A DNA stretch of 5,367 nt, from positions 1-5,367 of the forward strand of contig PWJP01000269.1 of NCBI GenBank assembly GCA_003559985.1, given 5' to 3'. The position numbers and the translations under genes are program-made. The DNA is from Saprospirales bacterium (GTDB taxonomy: Bacteria > Bacteroidota > Bacteroidia > Chitinophagales > Saprospiraceae). Under the pieces are notes generated by a model. It did no database searches and had not been told where the DNA came from. It saw only the letters and a list, made by a program, of their open reading frames with translations. Numbering within the stretch: position 1 is the first letter of the stretch; each line of letters begins with the position of its first letter. Of this stretch, positions 1-5,367 are shown one piece after another.

Positions 1-119
1 AAGGCAAGTCGATACTTCAAAAGGCTTATGGTGGTATATGGAATGCTGCACAATATGCTTACGACAAAGCCGGTAAACAGCTTATAGATAAAGGATTAGA
101 AAGGATATTCAGGAGATAA
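1..119 (+). CDS. 3' end of an upstream gene, probable virion protein (partial)
   Basis: The frame is open from the left edge (first complete codon at base 3) to a TAA at 117-119, giving the last 38 residues of a protein whose start lies outside the window. The piece begins GKSILQKAYGG and ends LERIFRR. It is rich in Ala, Lys, Gln and aromatic residues and would form one or two amphipathic helices with a basic tail. It has no cysteine. Its stop lies two bases before the next ATG, and its last codons contain that gene's ribosome binding site, so the two are almost certainly in one transcript. I do not recognise the family. From its neighbours, a small structural or internal virion protein is the best guess, but 38 residues cannot establish that. 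That it is coding rests on the packing and the open frame. Confidence 0.7.
   Translation, partial: GKSILQKAYGGIWNAAQYAYDKAGKQLIDKGLERIFRR
111..115 (+). promoter_or_regulatory. Ribosome binding site for the 85-residue membrane protein
   Basis: AGGAG lies six bases before the ATG at 122, which is a good Shine-Dalgarno match and spacing. It sits inside the last codons and just before the stop of the upstream gene, so ribosomes finishing that gene could reload here. It supports ATG 122 as the true start. Confidence 0.8.
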
Positions 120-121
120 AT

Positions 122-379
122 ATGTCAAACACAGCTACTAATAAGCTTCTTGTAGCTGCTAATCTTCTTCTTGTGTTAGTGCTAATCATAACACATGTCC
201 TAATTAGTCCGATTGCTGCAAAAGTTAACGTTATTGTCGATAGAGATATGCCCCGGATATCCGATAAAGTGGTAGAACTCGAGCTTAGGATTCAAGCACT
301 TGAGATTCAATTTATAGTTATCGAAAAAAAATTAGACAGGAATTTTCAAAGCATTGAGGTGATTAAAGAAAAGTTATGA
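122..379 (+). CDS. Small single-pass membrane protein with C-terminal coiled coil
   Basis: This 85-residue protein has two visible parts. Residues 9-29 are an uninterrupted hydrophobic run (Leu, Val, Ile, Ala) long enough for one membrane helix, with a lone Lys at position 8 before it. Residues 46-85 carry hydrophobic residues at a strict 3-4 spacing: I46, V50, L53, I57, L60, F64, I67, L71, then I78, I81 and L85, broken only by N74. That is a coiled coil of more than five heptads, so the protein should form a dimer or higher bundle outside the bilayer. The start is fixed by AGGAG six bases upstream. The stop TGA overlaps the next gene's ATG. The layout (N-terminal anchor, then coiled coil) recalls inner-membrane spanins of the Rz type and some holin-associated or virion membrane proteins. 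However, it is shorter than typical Rz, and no nested lipoprotein partner frame is present. I do not recognise the family. Membrane topology is confident; the role is not. Confidence 0.85.
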   Translation: MSNTATNKLLVAANLLLVLVLIITHVLISPIAAKVNVIVDRDMPRISDKVVELELRIQALEIQFIVIEKKLDRNFQSIEVIKEKL

Positions 380-813
380 TAGGCGATGTATATGCTTATT
401 TGGTAGACAGGGATCAGTTTTCTAAGTTTACCAATTTCAACTTCAAACATTCATCTATATTGGTTGGTGTTGCTCAAAAGAGCAATGTCAACTTATTTAT
501 AGACAGCAATAACGAGTTGATGGAATATCCGGGAGACGGTTATACCTCTAAATTAGGGGTGCTTACAACTAAAATGTATCCTGTTATTGGTGCTCGTATA
601 AGGCGTGTTTCCTTAGAATATGAAGGTGGGACGCCAACATTGACAGTTATTGCTCACAACAGAAGGTTTCCTAGTGGCCAACAGACTGTTGACATTAATA
701 TTACAGAAAGCGGTAGATTCCATGGATTGCCGGTAGGCTATAAATGTGATTATGTTCAGTTCAAAATAACAGGTGCTGAACAAATTAAAATGATAAGATA
801 TACTATGGTTTAG
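376..813 (+). CDS. Small beta-rich virion protein, podophage tail-domain-like
   Basis: This protein has 145 residues. The start ATG overlaps the previous stop in the four bases ATGA, with no strong ribosome binding site at normal spacing, which points to translational coupling. The sequence alternates hydrophobic and polar residues, as in beta strands. A short N-terminal part (residues 1-66) holds NLFIDSNNELMEYPGDG, which looks like a propeller-type strand pair. A second part (72-145) contains GARIRRVSLEYEG, then GLPVGYKCDYVQFKITG and a final strand. This pattern (a basic GxRIRR strand, an acidic Tyr strand, then a late 'VQFKITG' strand) resembles, from memory, the terminal beta-sandwich of podophage tail nozzle or head-completion (stabilisation) proteins. 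Those are much longer, so this would be a stand-alone or detached domain. It contains the only cysteine seen in the window (C124). The virion role is an inference from resemblance and position. An HHpred or structure comparison to P22 gp10 and T7 gp12 would decide it. Confidence 0.85.
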   Translation: MIGDVYAYLVDRDQFSKFTNFNFKHSSILVGVAQKSNVNLFIDSNNELMEYPGDGYTSKLGVLTTKMYPVIGARIRRVSLEYEGGTPTLTVIAHNRRFPSGQQTVDINITESGRFHGLPVGYKCDYVQFKITGAEQIKMIRYTMV

Positions 814-816
814 GAG
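812..816 (+). promoter_or_regulatory. Ribosome binding site overlapping the stop codon of the preceding gene
   Basis: AGGAG at 812-816 shares its first two bases with the TAG stop at 811-813 and lies six bases before the ATG at 823. It supports ATG 823 as a real, separate start, although this gene continues in the same reading frame as the one before it. A ribosome terminating at the TAG would be placed on the site, favouring reinitiation. Confidence 0.8.
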
Positions 817-822
817 TACATT

Positions 823-2607
823 ATGTGGCTTATTGGAGCAAAATTAGCGGGCACAGCTGCAAAGCTCGGGTTGCAATATGCGTTTAGACCCAAAGAAAAA
901 GATTACAGACCGGATTTAAGCTATTTAGACAAATACGTAGCGAATCTTAGGGGAGATCTTACAAAGAGATCTATTGAACGCAATATATTAAGAGAAGGTG
1001 CACGAGGAATAGGAGACATAACCCGGCAGCAAATGGCGGGAGCTGAACATCAAGCATACCGCACGGGGACAGTAGGGACAGGAACGCATATAGCCCAGCA
1101 ACAAAAGATTCAATCTGGGGCACAAAGAGGTATGGCTGAGGTTACAAGACAAGCGAGGGAAGCTACAGCTGAGCAGACCGAAAGGACTCAAGAGCAATTG
1201 AGAGAAATTGAACTTCATCGAGAACAGGTAATTGAGCAAGCTGAAAGGGATTATGACCTTGCTAAAAGAAGGCATCGTCAAGAGATGATTGCTACCGGAG
1301 CAGGCGGTGCGATAGATGTAGCGACAGCAGGCGTGCAAAGAGCAATGCAATGGAAAGATGCATCGGCTATAGCACAAGCAGATATGCCGGATGAAGCTAT
1401 ACAGGAAGGCGTTAGTGCACGTCAGCTATTAAGGGAGACCGGAGCAAGCACTCCTTCAGCGGCATTGGAGGCGTTAGGTATTGCTCAGGATAAAGAACAG
1501 AGTAGCAATTTTGTCAGAGGTATGGTAGGTGCTTTGGGATTAGCGAGCAGTCCGGCAACTCAAGCTATAATGGGCAGAATAGAAAGTGGAGAACTTACCC
1601 CACAGCAAGGCATGCAACTCATAGAAGCCACAAGCGAATATAAAACTACTCAAGCTCTCGAAGGTGTTTTAGAGTTAGGATTAGATGCATCGGGAGAAGA
1701 AGCGATTGAATATCTGCAAGACCACCATCCTGAGCTTGGTCCTGCTGCTCAATATCAGATATTGGGTGAGTACAACAAAGTTAAGTCAATGGTAAGACAA
1801 GAAGGTTTGGAAGAGGCATATGTGGATTGGTACAAGCATGAATTGGGGGAAAGAGATATGCCCTCTCACGAAAAGGAACTGTTCGAAGCTCAAAAAGAGG
1901 CTAGAGATTTAGAAGGATTGAGTCGACAGCTTGCCACTTATCAAAAAAAAGAAGGGGAAGAACGTGACAGAATGCAAAGGCAAGTACATCTTGACCTCCA
2001 AGAATTAGCAAGGACAGGAAGAATAGACCATGAGACAATCCAAGCAATGGGTGGAAGATATGATTTAAGTGTTCCACAAATCCGAACTCTTCAACGAGAC
2101 TTAACTGCTTACCAGGAAGGAGAGAGAGAAGACCAGTTAGCAAGGTTAGGCGGTGAAGTCGCAAGAGGTGAAGCAATGGGGGTTGTACAGTTAATAGAAA
2201 GTGCGATTGACGATTTGATAGATGCTTCGCCTGATGATACGGAAAGGCTGACCAGTATAAAAGAAGGATTTGAGGCCTTCGAAAAAGCAATGGAGACAGG
2301 AAAGATAATGGATTCGGGAACACTGGTCGATGTCCAAGGCAAAATATTTGAAGCAATAAACAGCATGGAAAACGATGAGATTATAAAGACATTTGGTAAG
2401 ATACCAGACTTTGGCATTATTGCTGGCGAGGAAGCATCAGTGGCTGAAAGAAGGAGAGCGGCCAGAACCTTCATTACAAACTACATAAGAGAGTTGATTA
2501 GTAAAGGCGTACATGATATTGGAGGACGTCCTGGAGGGGTTAAACCACTGCCGGGCGATTATGAGAAGACAGTAAAAGAGCTTTTAGAGGCATGGGGCGA
2601 AAAATAA
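823..2607 (+). CDS. Probable internal virion (ejection) protein, 594 residues
   Basis: This is a 594-residue, almost wholly helical protein rich in Glu, Gln, Ala, Arg and Gly, with no cysteine. Residues 1-20 are Gly-spaced and hydrophobic (G5, G10, G16). Residues 60-105 are Gln/Gly/Ala-rich. Residues 106-154 form a highly charged long helix or coiled coil. Residues 155-173 (IATGAGGAIDVATAGVQ) are a small-residue, glycine-zipper-like segment. The rest is a series of helical hairpins, including an imperfect repeat around Y373 and Y430. No enzymatic motif is visible. Amphipathic helices plus glycine-zipper segments are typical of podophage ejection proteins, which leave the capsid with the DNA and build a conduit across the host envelope. 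T7 gp14/gp15 and P22 gp7/gp20 are role analogues; I cannot show homology. The start is fixed by AGGAG. The stop TAA is followed at once by the ATG of the giant gene in the same frame. Alternatives are a scaffold-like or tail-tape-like protein, but the length and the Gly/Ala segments fit ejection better. Confidence 0.88.
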   Translation: MWLIGAKLAGTAAKLGLQYAFRPKEKDYRPDLSYLDKYVANLRGDLTKRSIERNILREGARGIGDITRQQMAGAEHQAYRTGTVGTGTHIAQQQKIQSGAQRGMAEVTRQAREATAEQTERTQEQLREIELHREQVIEQAERDYDLAKRRHRQEMIATGAGGAIDVATAGVQRAMQWKDASAIAQADMPDEAIQEGVSARQLLRETGASTPSAALEALGIAQDKEQSSNFVRGMVGALGLASSPATQAIMGRIESGELTPQQGMQLIEATSEYKTTQALEGVLELGLDASGEEAIEYLQDHHPELGPAAQYQILGEYNKVKSMVRQEGLEEAYVDWYKHELGERDMPSHEKELFEAQKEARDLEGLSRQLATYQKKEGEERDRMQRQVHLDLQELARTGRIDHETIQAMGGRYDLSVPQIRTLQRDLTAYQEGEREDQLARLGGEVARGEAMGVVQLIESAIDDLIDASPDDTERLTSIKEGFEAFEKAMETGKIMDSGTLVDVQGKIFEAINSMENDEIIKTFGKIPDFGIIAGEEASVAERRRAARTFITNYIRELISKGVHDIGGRPGGVKPLPGDYEKTVKELLEAWGEK

Positions 2608-5367
2608 ATGTGGACAGAAGAACAATACAAAAAAGCTTTATCTATAACCTCCGGCTATGCTAAGCAACCACGAACATTGGAAGCCCTCAAACAAGAACAT
2701 CCTGACGACTATGGGCTTATAACCTCACTTCTCCAAAGAATAGAAGAATATGAGACTATTGCTGATAAACCTGAGAAGAAAACGCCGACAGTTGAAGCTC
2801 CGGAGACCAAACCACCTGACACAGAGAAGCCTGAAGAATCTAAGTTTCTCAGGAAAAGAAGCGGGTTTTCTGATATAGTCACCGGACGGGTTATGCCCGC
2901 TTGGGATAGCATGGTAGAGGGCATTAAAGATAAAATCAGACCCTATCTTAAACCCGAAGAACCCGAGCAGAAAGAGTATACTGAAGGAGAGCTGTTTCTT
3001 TATTCGCTTTCTTCAATAGATGAACCGTGGGCAGACTATTTTCGAGAAGATGTTGGCAAACCCGAAGAAGAATGGAAACATAACTATAATGAATTAGCCG
3101 AGATGGTAGGTATGAATGATTTAGCACGAATCACAACACAGTTGTCGCCAAGTGCAGAAGAACAAGAACCTACTATCTATGACCGATTTAAGGAAACTAC
3201 TGCTACAGCAGAGAAATTTGTTGAGACAATGCAAGCTGCTTATAACGCTAATGATATTGAGCTATTCCAAAACCTGAAAAAAGCATACGATAATTTTTAT
3301 AAAGAAGAACAAGAACCTTTAGCAAAAGAGTACCATGCCAAGTTCACAGAGTATGAAAATTTAATGGGGCAGGAGATAGATTTTGCTGCAATGCTTGAAA
3401 AAACGAGGCAAGGCGAAACACTGGGTGAAGTTGTTGAACCTGCGGATGCTCCTCTTGTACCACGAAAAGAAGCCTTACCTAAAACAAAAATAGAAAATGA
3501 ATTAACTCATATCCCTGCTGATGTAGATGCTTTATATGCAGCTGCGGAAGGCATACCTGATAATTTATACCATCCTGACGACCTTCCCGAGACATTGCAT
3601 GAACTGTCTAAAATGGACACAATCGAGAGAGCGGTAAAGAGAGACAATACTCTTGACGCAGTTTGGGGAAGCGCTTTTGGTCCGGCAATGTATTCAACTT
3701 TAAGATTGGCGTCAATTTTGGCTGAAGAGTATCCACACGCTATATTTGATTATCTTGTGATGAGACCCGCTAAATTTGTAGAAGATGTTATCACCGGAGG
3801 TCAAAAAGACACTCCTATTGGAAGGATGAAAGACTACCTCGCAGACCCTGCAAAATCGGGGGCATTTAATCTTACTAAGCATGCTGAAGAAGGCAGGGAG
3901 TATTATGCGGAAAGTGCTTATAGGCAATACGGTGCAGTTGGCGTTACGGCACAGAACATGTTTGAAACCGGTATAGACTTAACCGCTTTATTTATGAGCT
4001 TAGGTGTATTAAAAGCGGTATCAAAAGGAACTTTCCCGACGCTACCTGCTAAAGGCGTTGCTTCTGTTAAAGGGAAAGCACCGATGGCAACTCTTGGCAA
4101 AAAGATGCTCCCTGCTTCAGAAGCAAAGGTTAGGCTGGGAGAGCTTACAGGCAGAGTAAAAAGGATGACTGCTCATTCTTTCCTTACTACTCCGGGCACA
4201 TCACGAGATAGAGCTGAAGCCGCTCTTGTTAGGATTGGCTATAACATTACTCCCTATATAGTTGCGGCAACGCCCATAACCGGCTACCCTGCTATGTTTA
4301 CCGATATTTTGCTAAATACATTCTTAACGTTGCCTGTTTACCAACAAGCTTTCAAAGACGCTGGAGGGTTTAATCCGGATTTTGTAATGAATGCTTTGCC
4401 ACAATTACTTATGGATGTTGCAATGGCTGCCTCAACCAGAGGTAATCCAAAGTTAGCCGCAAAAAGAACACATCGAAAGTATTTGAAAAAAATGCTTGGC
4501 CCACATTATAAAGAAAATATAGCCGAAATGAAGGATGAGCGGAACATGATTGTTTCTCGCTTTGGTTTGGCTGCTGTTGATAGAGATTCTTGGATTGACC
4601 AAACATTTGCGGCAAAGCATTATCATGACGCAATTTGGGGAGATGAAAGAAAGGGTGTTGATATTAACCCAGACAAACTGACTGACAAACAAAAAGCAAA
4701 ATATAATGAAGCTCTACGGTTGTATCGGGAAGGGTATAATGATTTATTAGATCAGATGGAAAAAGATCCCAATAAAATCTTCTTTGAATATAAATCGGGC
4801 ATGGATAAAGGGAAACGGGCGAAAACAATAATGGAATCCCTTGAGAAGGAGCTTAGAAAAAAGCCTGAACCTGAGAAAAAGCCTGAGACTAAGCCAGAAG
4901 TTAAAGAAAAGCCTGAACCTGAGAAAAAGCCTGAGACTAAGCCAGAAGTTAAAGAAAAGCCGACACCTACCAAAACTACAGAAGACTTGACCAAGGCCAT
5001 TGACAAGGTGATTGCTGACCGTAAAGCTAAAGGTGATGAACATACTACTATCTCATTCAGGGAGCTTCAGAAAGAGCTTAAATTGAGCCGTAAAGATATG
5101 ATAGCATTAGTTGACGAAATCTATGCCGGTAAACACGGTGAGGGGTTCGAGTTTGTTTCCACCAGAGATGCAAAAAATAGATACTTGAAACCTGACAGTG
5201 ACGAATCGAAAGACAGAGAATGGAAGTTTGCACAAGGGATTGAATATAAGCCTGATGTTAAGCCCAAAAAACCGGTAGCACCTACTTATAAAAAGCCTGA
5301 GAAAATTGAACGTTATAAGCCTACCGAAAAAGAACGCTCGATAGAGGATGCAGTTGGCAGAGGGGAC
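2608..5367 (+). CDS. Giant multidomain virion/ejection protein, polyvalent-protein-like (5' part, truncated by window edge)
   Basis: The frame stays open for 920 codons to the window edge with no stop, so the true protein is larger. ATG 2608 directly follows the TAA at 2605-2607. The only upstream site is a weak GGGG about ten bases away, so it probably relies on coupling. In order: a small helical domain (1-51); a Pro/Glu/Lys linker (52-78) and a second one (112-128); a charged helical region (130-350); a region with hydrophobic stretches (about 365-390, 458-471, 549-577 and 592-608) that may contact membranes; a charged helical stretch (690-750) with LTDKQKAKYNEALRLY; a linker with a doubled 16-residue KPE unit (752-783); a winged-helix-like segment (812-863); and another KP-rich linker (880-912). 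There is no cysteine and no recognisable catalytic motif. The layout resembles giant phage internal virion proteins and 'polyvalent' proteins, which carry effector domains into the host. Any enzymatic domain is expected beyond the window. The large-virion-protein call is fairly sure; specific function is unknown. Confidence 0.88.
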   Translation, partial: MWTEEQYKKALSITSGYAKQPRTLEALKQEHPDDYGLITSLLQRIEEYETIADKPEKKTPTVEAPETKPPDTEKPEESKFLRKRSGFSDIVTGRVMPAWDSMVEGIKDKIRPYLKPEEPEQKEYTEGELFLYSLSSIDEPWADYFREDVGKPEEEWKHNYNELAEMVGMNDLARITTQLSPSAEEQEPTIYDRFKETTATAEKFVETMQAAYNANDIELFQNLKKAYDNFYKEEQEPLAKEYHAKFTEYENLMGQEIDFAAMLEKTRQGETLGEVVEPADAPLVPRKEALPKTKIENELTHIPADVDALYAAAEGIPDNLYHPDDLPETLHELSKMDTIERAVKRDNTLDAVWGSAFGPAMYSTLRLASILAEEYPHAIFDYLVMRPAKFVEDVITGGQKDTPIGRMKDYLADPAKSGAFNLTKHAEEGREYYAESAYRQYGAVGVTAQNMFETGIDLTALFMSLGVLKAVSKGTFPTLPAKGVASVKGKAPMATLGKKMLPASEAKVRLGELTGRVKRMTAHSFLTTPGTSRDRAEAALVRIGYNITPYIVAATPITGYPAMFTDILLNTFLTLPVYQQAFKDAGGFNPDFVMNALPQLLMDVAMAASTRGNPKLAAKRTHRKYLKKMLGPHYKENIAEMKDERNMIVSRFGLAAVDRDSWIDQTFAAKHYHDAIWGDERKGVDINPDKLTDKQKAKYNEALRLYREGYNDLLDQMEKDPNKIFFEYKSGMDKGKRAKTIMESLEKELRKKPEPEKKPETKPEVKEKPEPEKKPETKPEVKEKPTPTKTTEDLTKAIDKVIADRKAKGDEHTTISFRELQKELKLSRKDMIALVDEIYAGKHGEGFEFVSTRDAKNRYLKPDSDESKDREWKFAQGIEYKPDVKPKKPVAPTYKKPEKIERYKPTEKERSIEDAVGRGD
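4861..4956 (+). repeat. Exact 48-bp tandem duplication in a Pro/Glu/Lys linker
   Basis: Two copies of a 48-base unit lie head to tail at 4861-4908 and 4909-4956 with every base identical, followed by five further matching bases (AAGCC). In the giant gene each copy encodes KPEPEKKPETKPEVKE, residues 752-767 and 768-783. The unit has its own sub-pattern, with KPE at its positions 1, 7 and 11. A multiple of three keeps the frame. Identity at synonymous sites as well implies a recent duplication by slippage or unequal recombination; an assembly artefact is possible. The protein stretch would be an extended charged tether between the membrane-associated region and the winged-helix-like segment. 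Confidence 0.95.
5041..5196 (+). other. Winged-helix-like segment inside the giant protein
   Basis: Residues 812-863 of the giant protein fit a helix-turn-helix with a wing: a short strand (TTIS), a helix FRELQKELKL, a turn at S827-R828, a helix KDMIALVDEIYA, and a strand pair around GEGFEFVSTR. The spacing of hydrophobic residues (F817, L820, L824, L826, M831, L834, I838) matches the usual core of such folds. It is bounded on both sides by disordered-looking KP-rich linkers, as an independent domain would be. The fold is inferred by eye only. DNA binding or protein-protein contact are both possible. Confidence 0.4.

Noticed and set aside
324..331. Run of eight A in the 85-residue gene as a possible slippage or frameshift site
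   Set aside because: A shift to -1 gives only eight more codons before a stop, and +1 reaches TAG at once, so no useful product follows.
122..379. Nested outer-membrane spanin (Rz1-type lipoprotein) in another frame of the coiled-coil gene
   Set aside because: Both other plus-strand frames are broken by repeated stops and show no lipobox.
811..813. Recoded TAG (alternative genetic code) joining the 145- and 594-residue proteins
   Set aside because: No other in-frame TAG occurs in more than 1,500 codons of the downstream genes, and a strong ribosome binding site precedes the ATG at 823. A standard stop is the simpler reading.
988..1377. Minus-strand open frame of 129 codons, rich in Cys, Ser, Leu
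   Set aside because: It is the reverse complement of the well-supported 594-residue gene, with a composition typical of antisense translation and no ribosome binding site or coherent domain.
1943..1950. Run of eight A followed by a purine-rich stretch in the 594-residue gene, resembling a programmed frameshift site
   Set aside because: The -1 frame ends within about six codons and the +1 frame within about twenty, and the gene is intact in frame 0. It would only truncate the protein.
1901..2474. Two overlapping minus-strand open frames (151 and 121 codons)
   Set aside because: Both lie fully inside the 594-residue gene on the opposite strand and overlap each other; they are shadows of its Glu/Arg/Ala-rich codons.
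2893..2895. Internal ATG as the true start of the giant gene
   Set aside because: The codons between 2608 and 2893 encode a plausible helical domain and a linker of the same style as the rest, and ATG 2608 leaves no gap after the preceding gene.
4861..4956. CRISPR-like or regulatory direct repeats
   Set aside because: The two copies abut without spacers, preserve the reading frame and encode a linker, so they are a coding tandem duplication.
4747..5043. Minus-strand frames encoding Phe/Leu/Ser-rich repeats that look like membrane segments
   Set aside because: They mirror the KPE-rich linker and its 48-bp duplication on the plus strand, and the giant gene is open across the same region.

Overview
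The window reads as part of the late, virion-structural region of a tailed double-stranded DNA bacteriophage, or a prophage of one. The most likely type is a short-tailed (podovirus-like) phage in the section that encodes tail-associated and internal (ejection) proteins. The evidence is architectural: tightly packed genes all on the plus strand, no intergenic space, a small beta-rich protein resembling podophage tail domains, a Gly/Ala/Gln-rich helical protein of 594 residues, and after it a very large low-complexity-linked protein that runs off the window. The DNA is moderately AT-rich (about 40% G+C in the first line, which I counted). Shine-Dalgarno sites are bacterial in type. All three standard stop codons are used as gene ends, so the ordinary code fits. 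The host cannot be told from the sequence.

Layout: (1) 1-119, the last 38 codons of an upstream gene. (2) 122-379, an 85-residue protein with one N-terminal membrane helix and a near-perfect heptad coiled coil. (3) 376-813, a 145-residue beta-rich protein that overlaps the previous gene by ATGA. (4) 823-2607, a 594-residue helical, probably internal-virion protein, preceded by a strong AGGAG site that overlaps the previous stop codon. (5) 2608-5367, an open frame of 920 codons with no stop before the window edge, beginning on the base after the previous TAA. This last gene is the largest in the window. It has Pro/Glu/Lys linkers, hydrophobic segments, an exact 48-bp tandem duplication, and a winged-helix-like segment near the visible end.

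The genes look like one co-translated unit, since every junction is an overlap or a gap of at most 9 bases. My working interpretation is a cassette for crossing the host envelope. A membrane-anchored coiled coil and a tail-type beta protein would sit next to two proteins built like podophage ejection proteins (T7 gp14/15/16 or P22 gp7/16/20 in role, not in demonstrable sequence similarity). Across all 1,782 visible residues there is one cysteine. No RNA gene, CRISPR array, insertion sequence, promoter or terminator could be supported, and no stretch longer than 9 bases lacks a gene.
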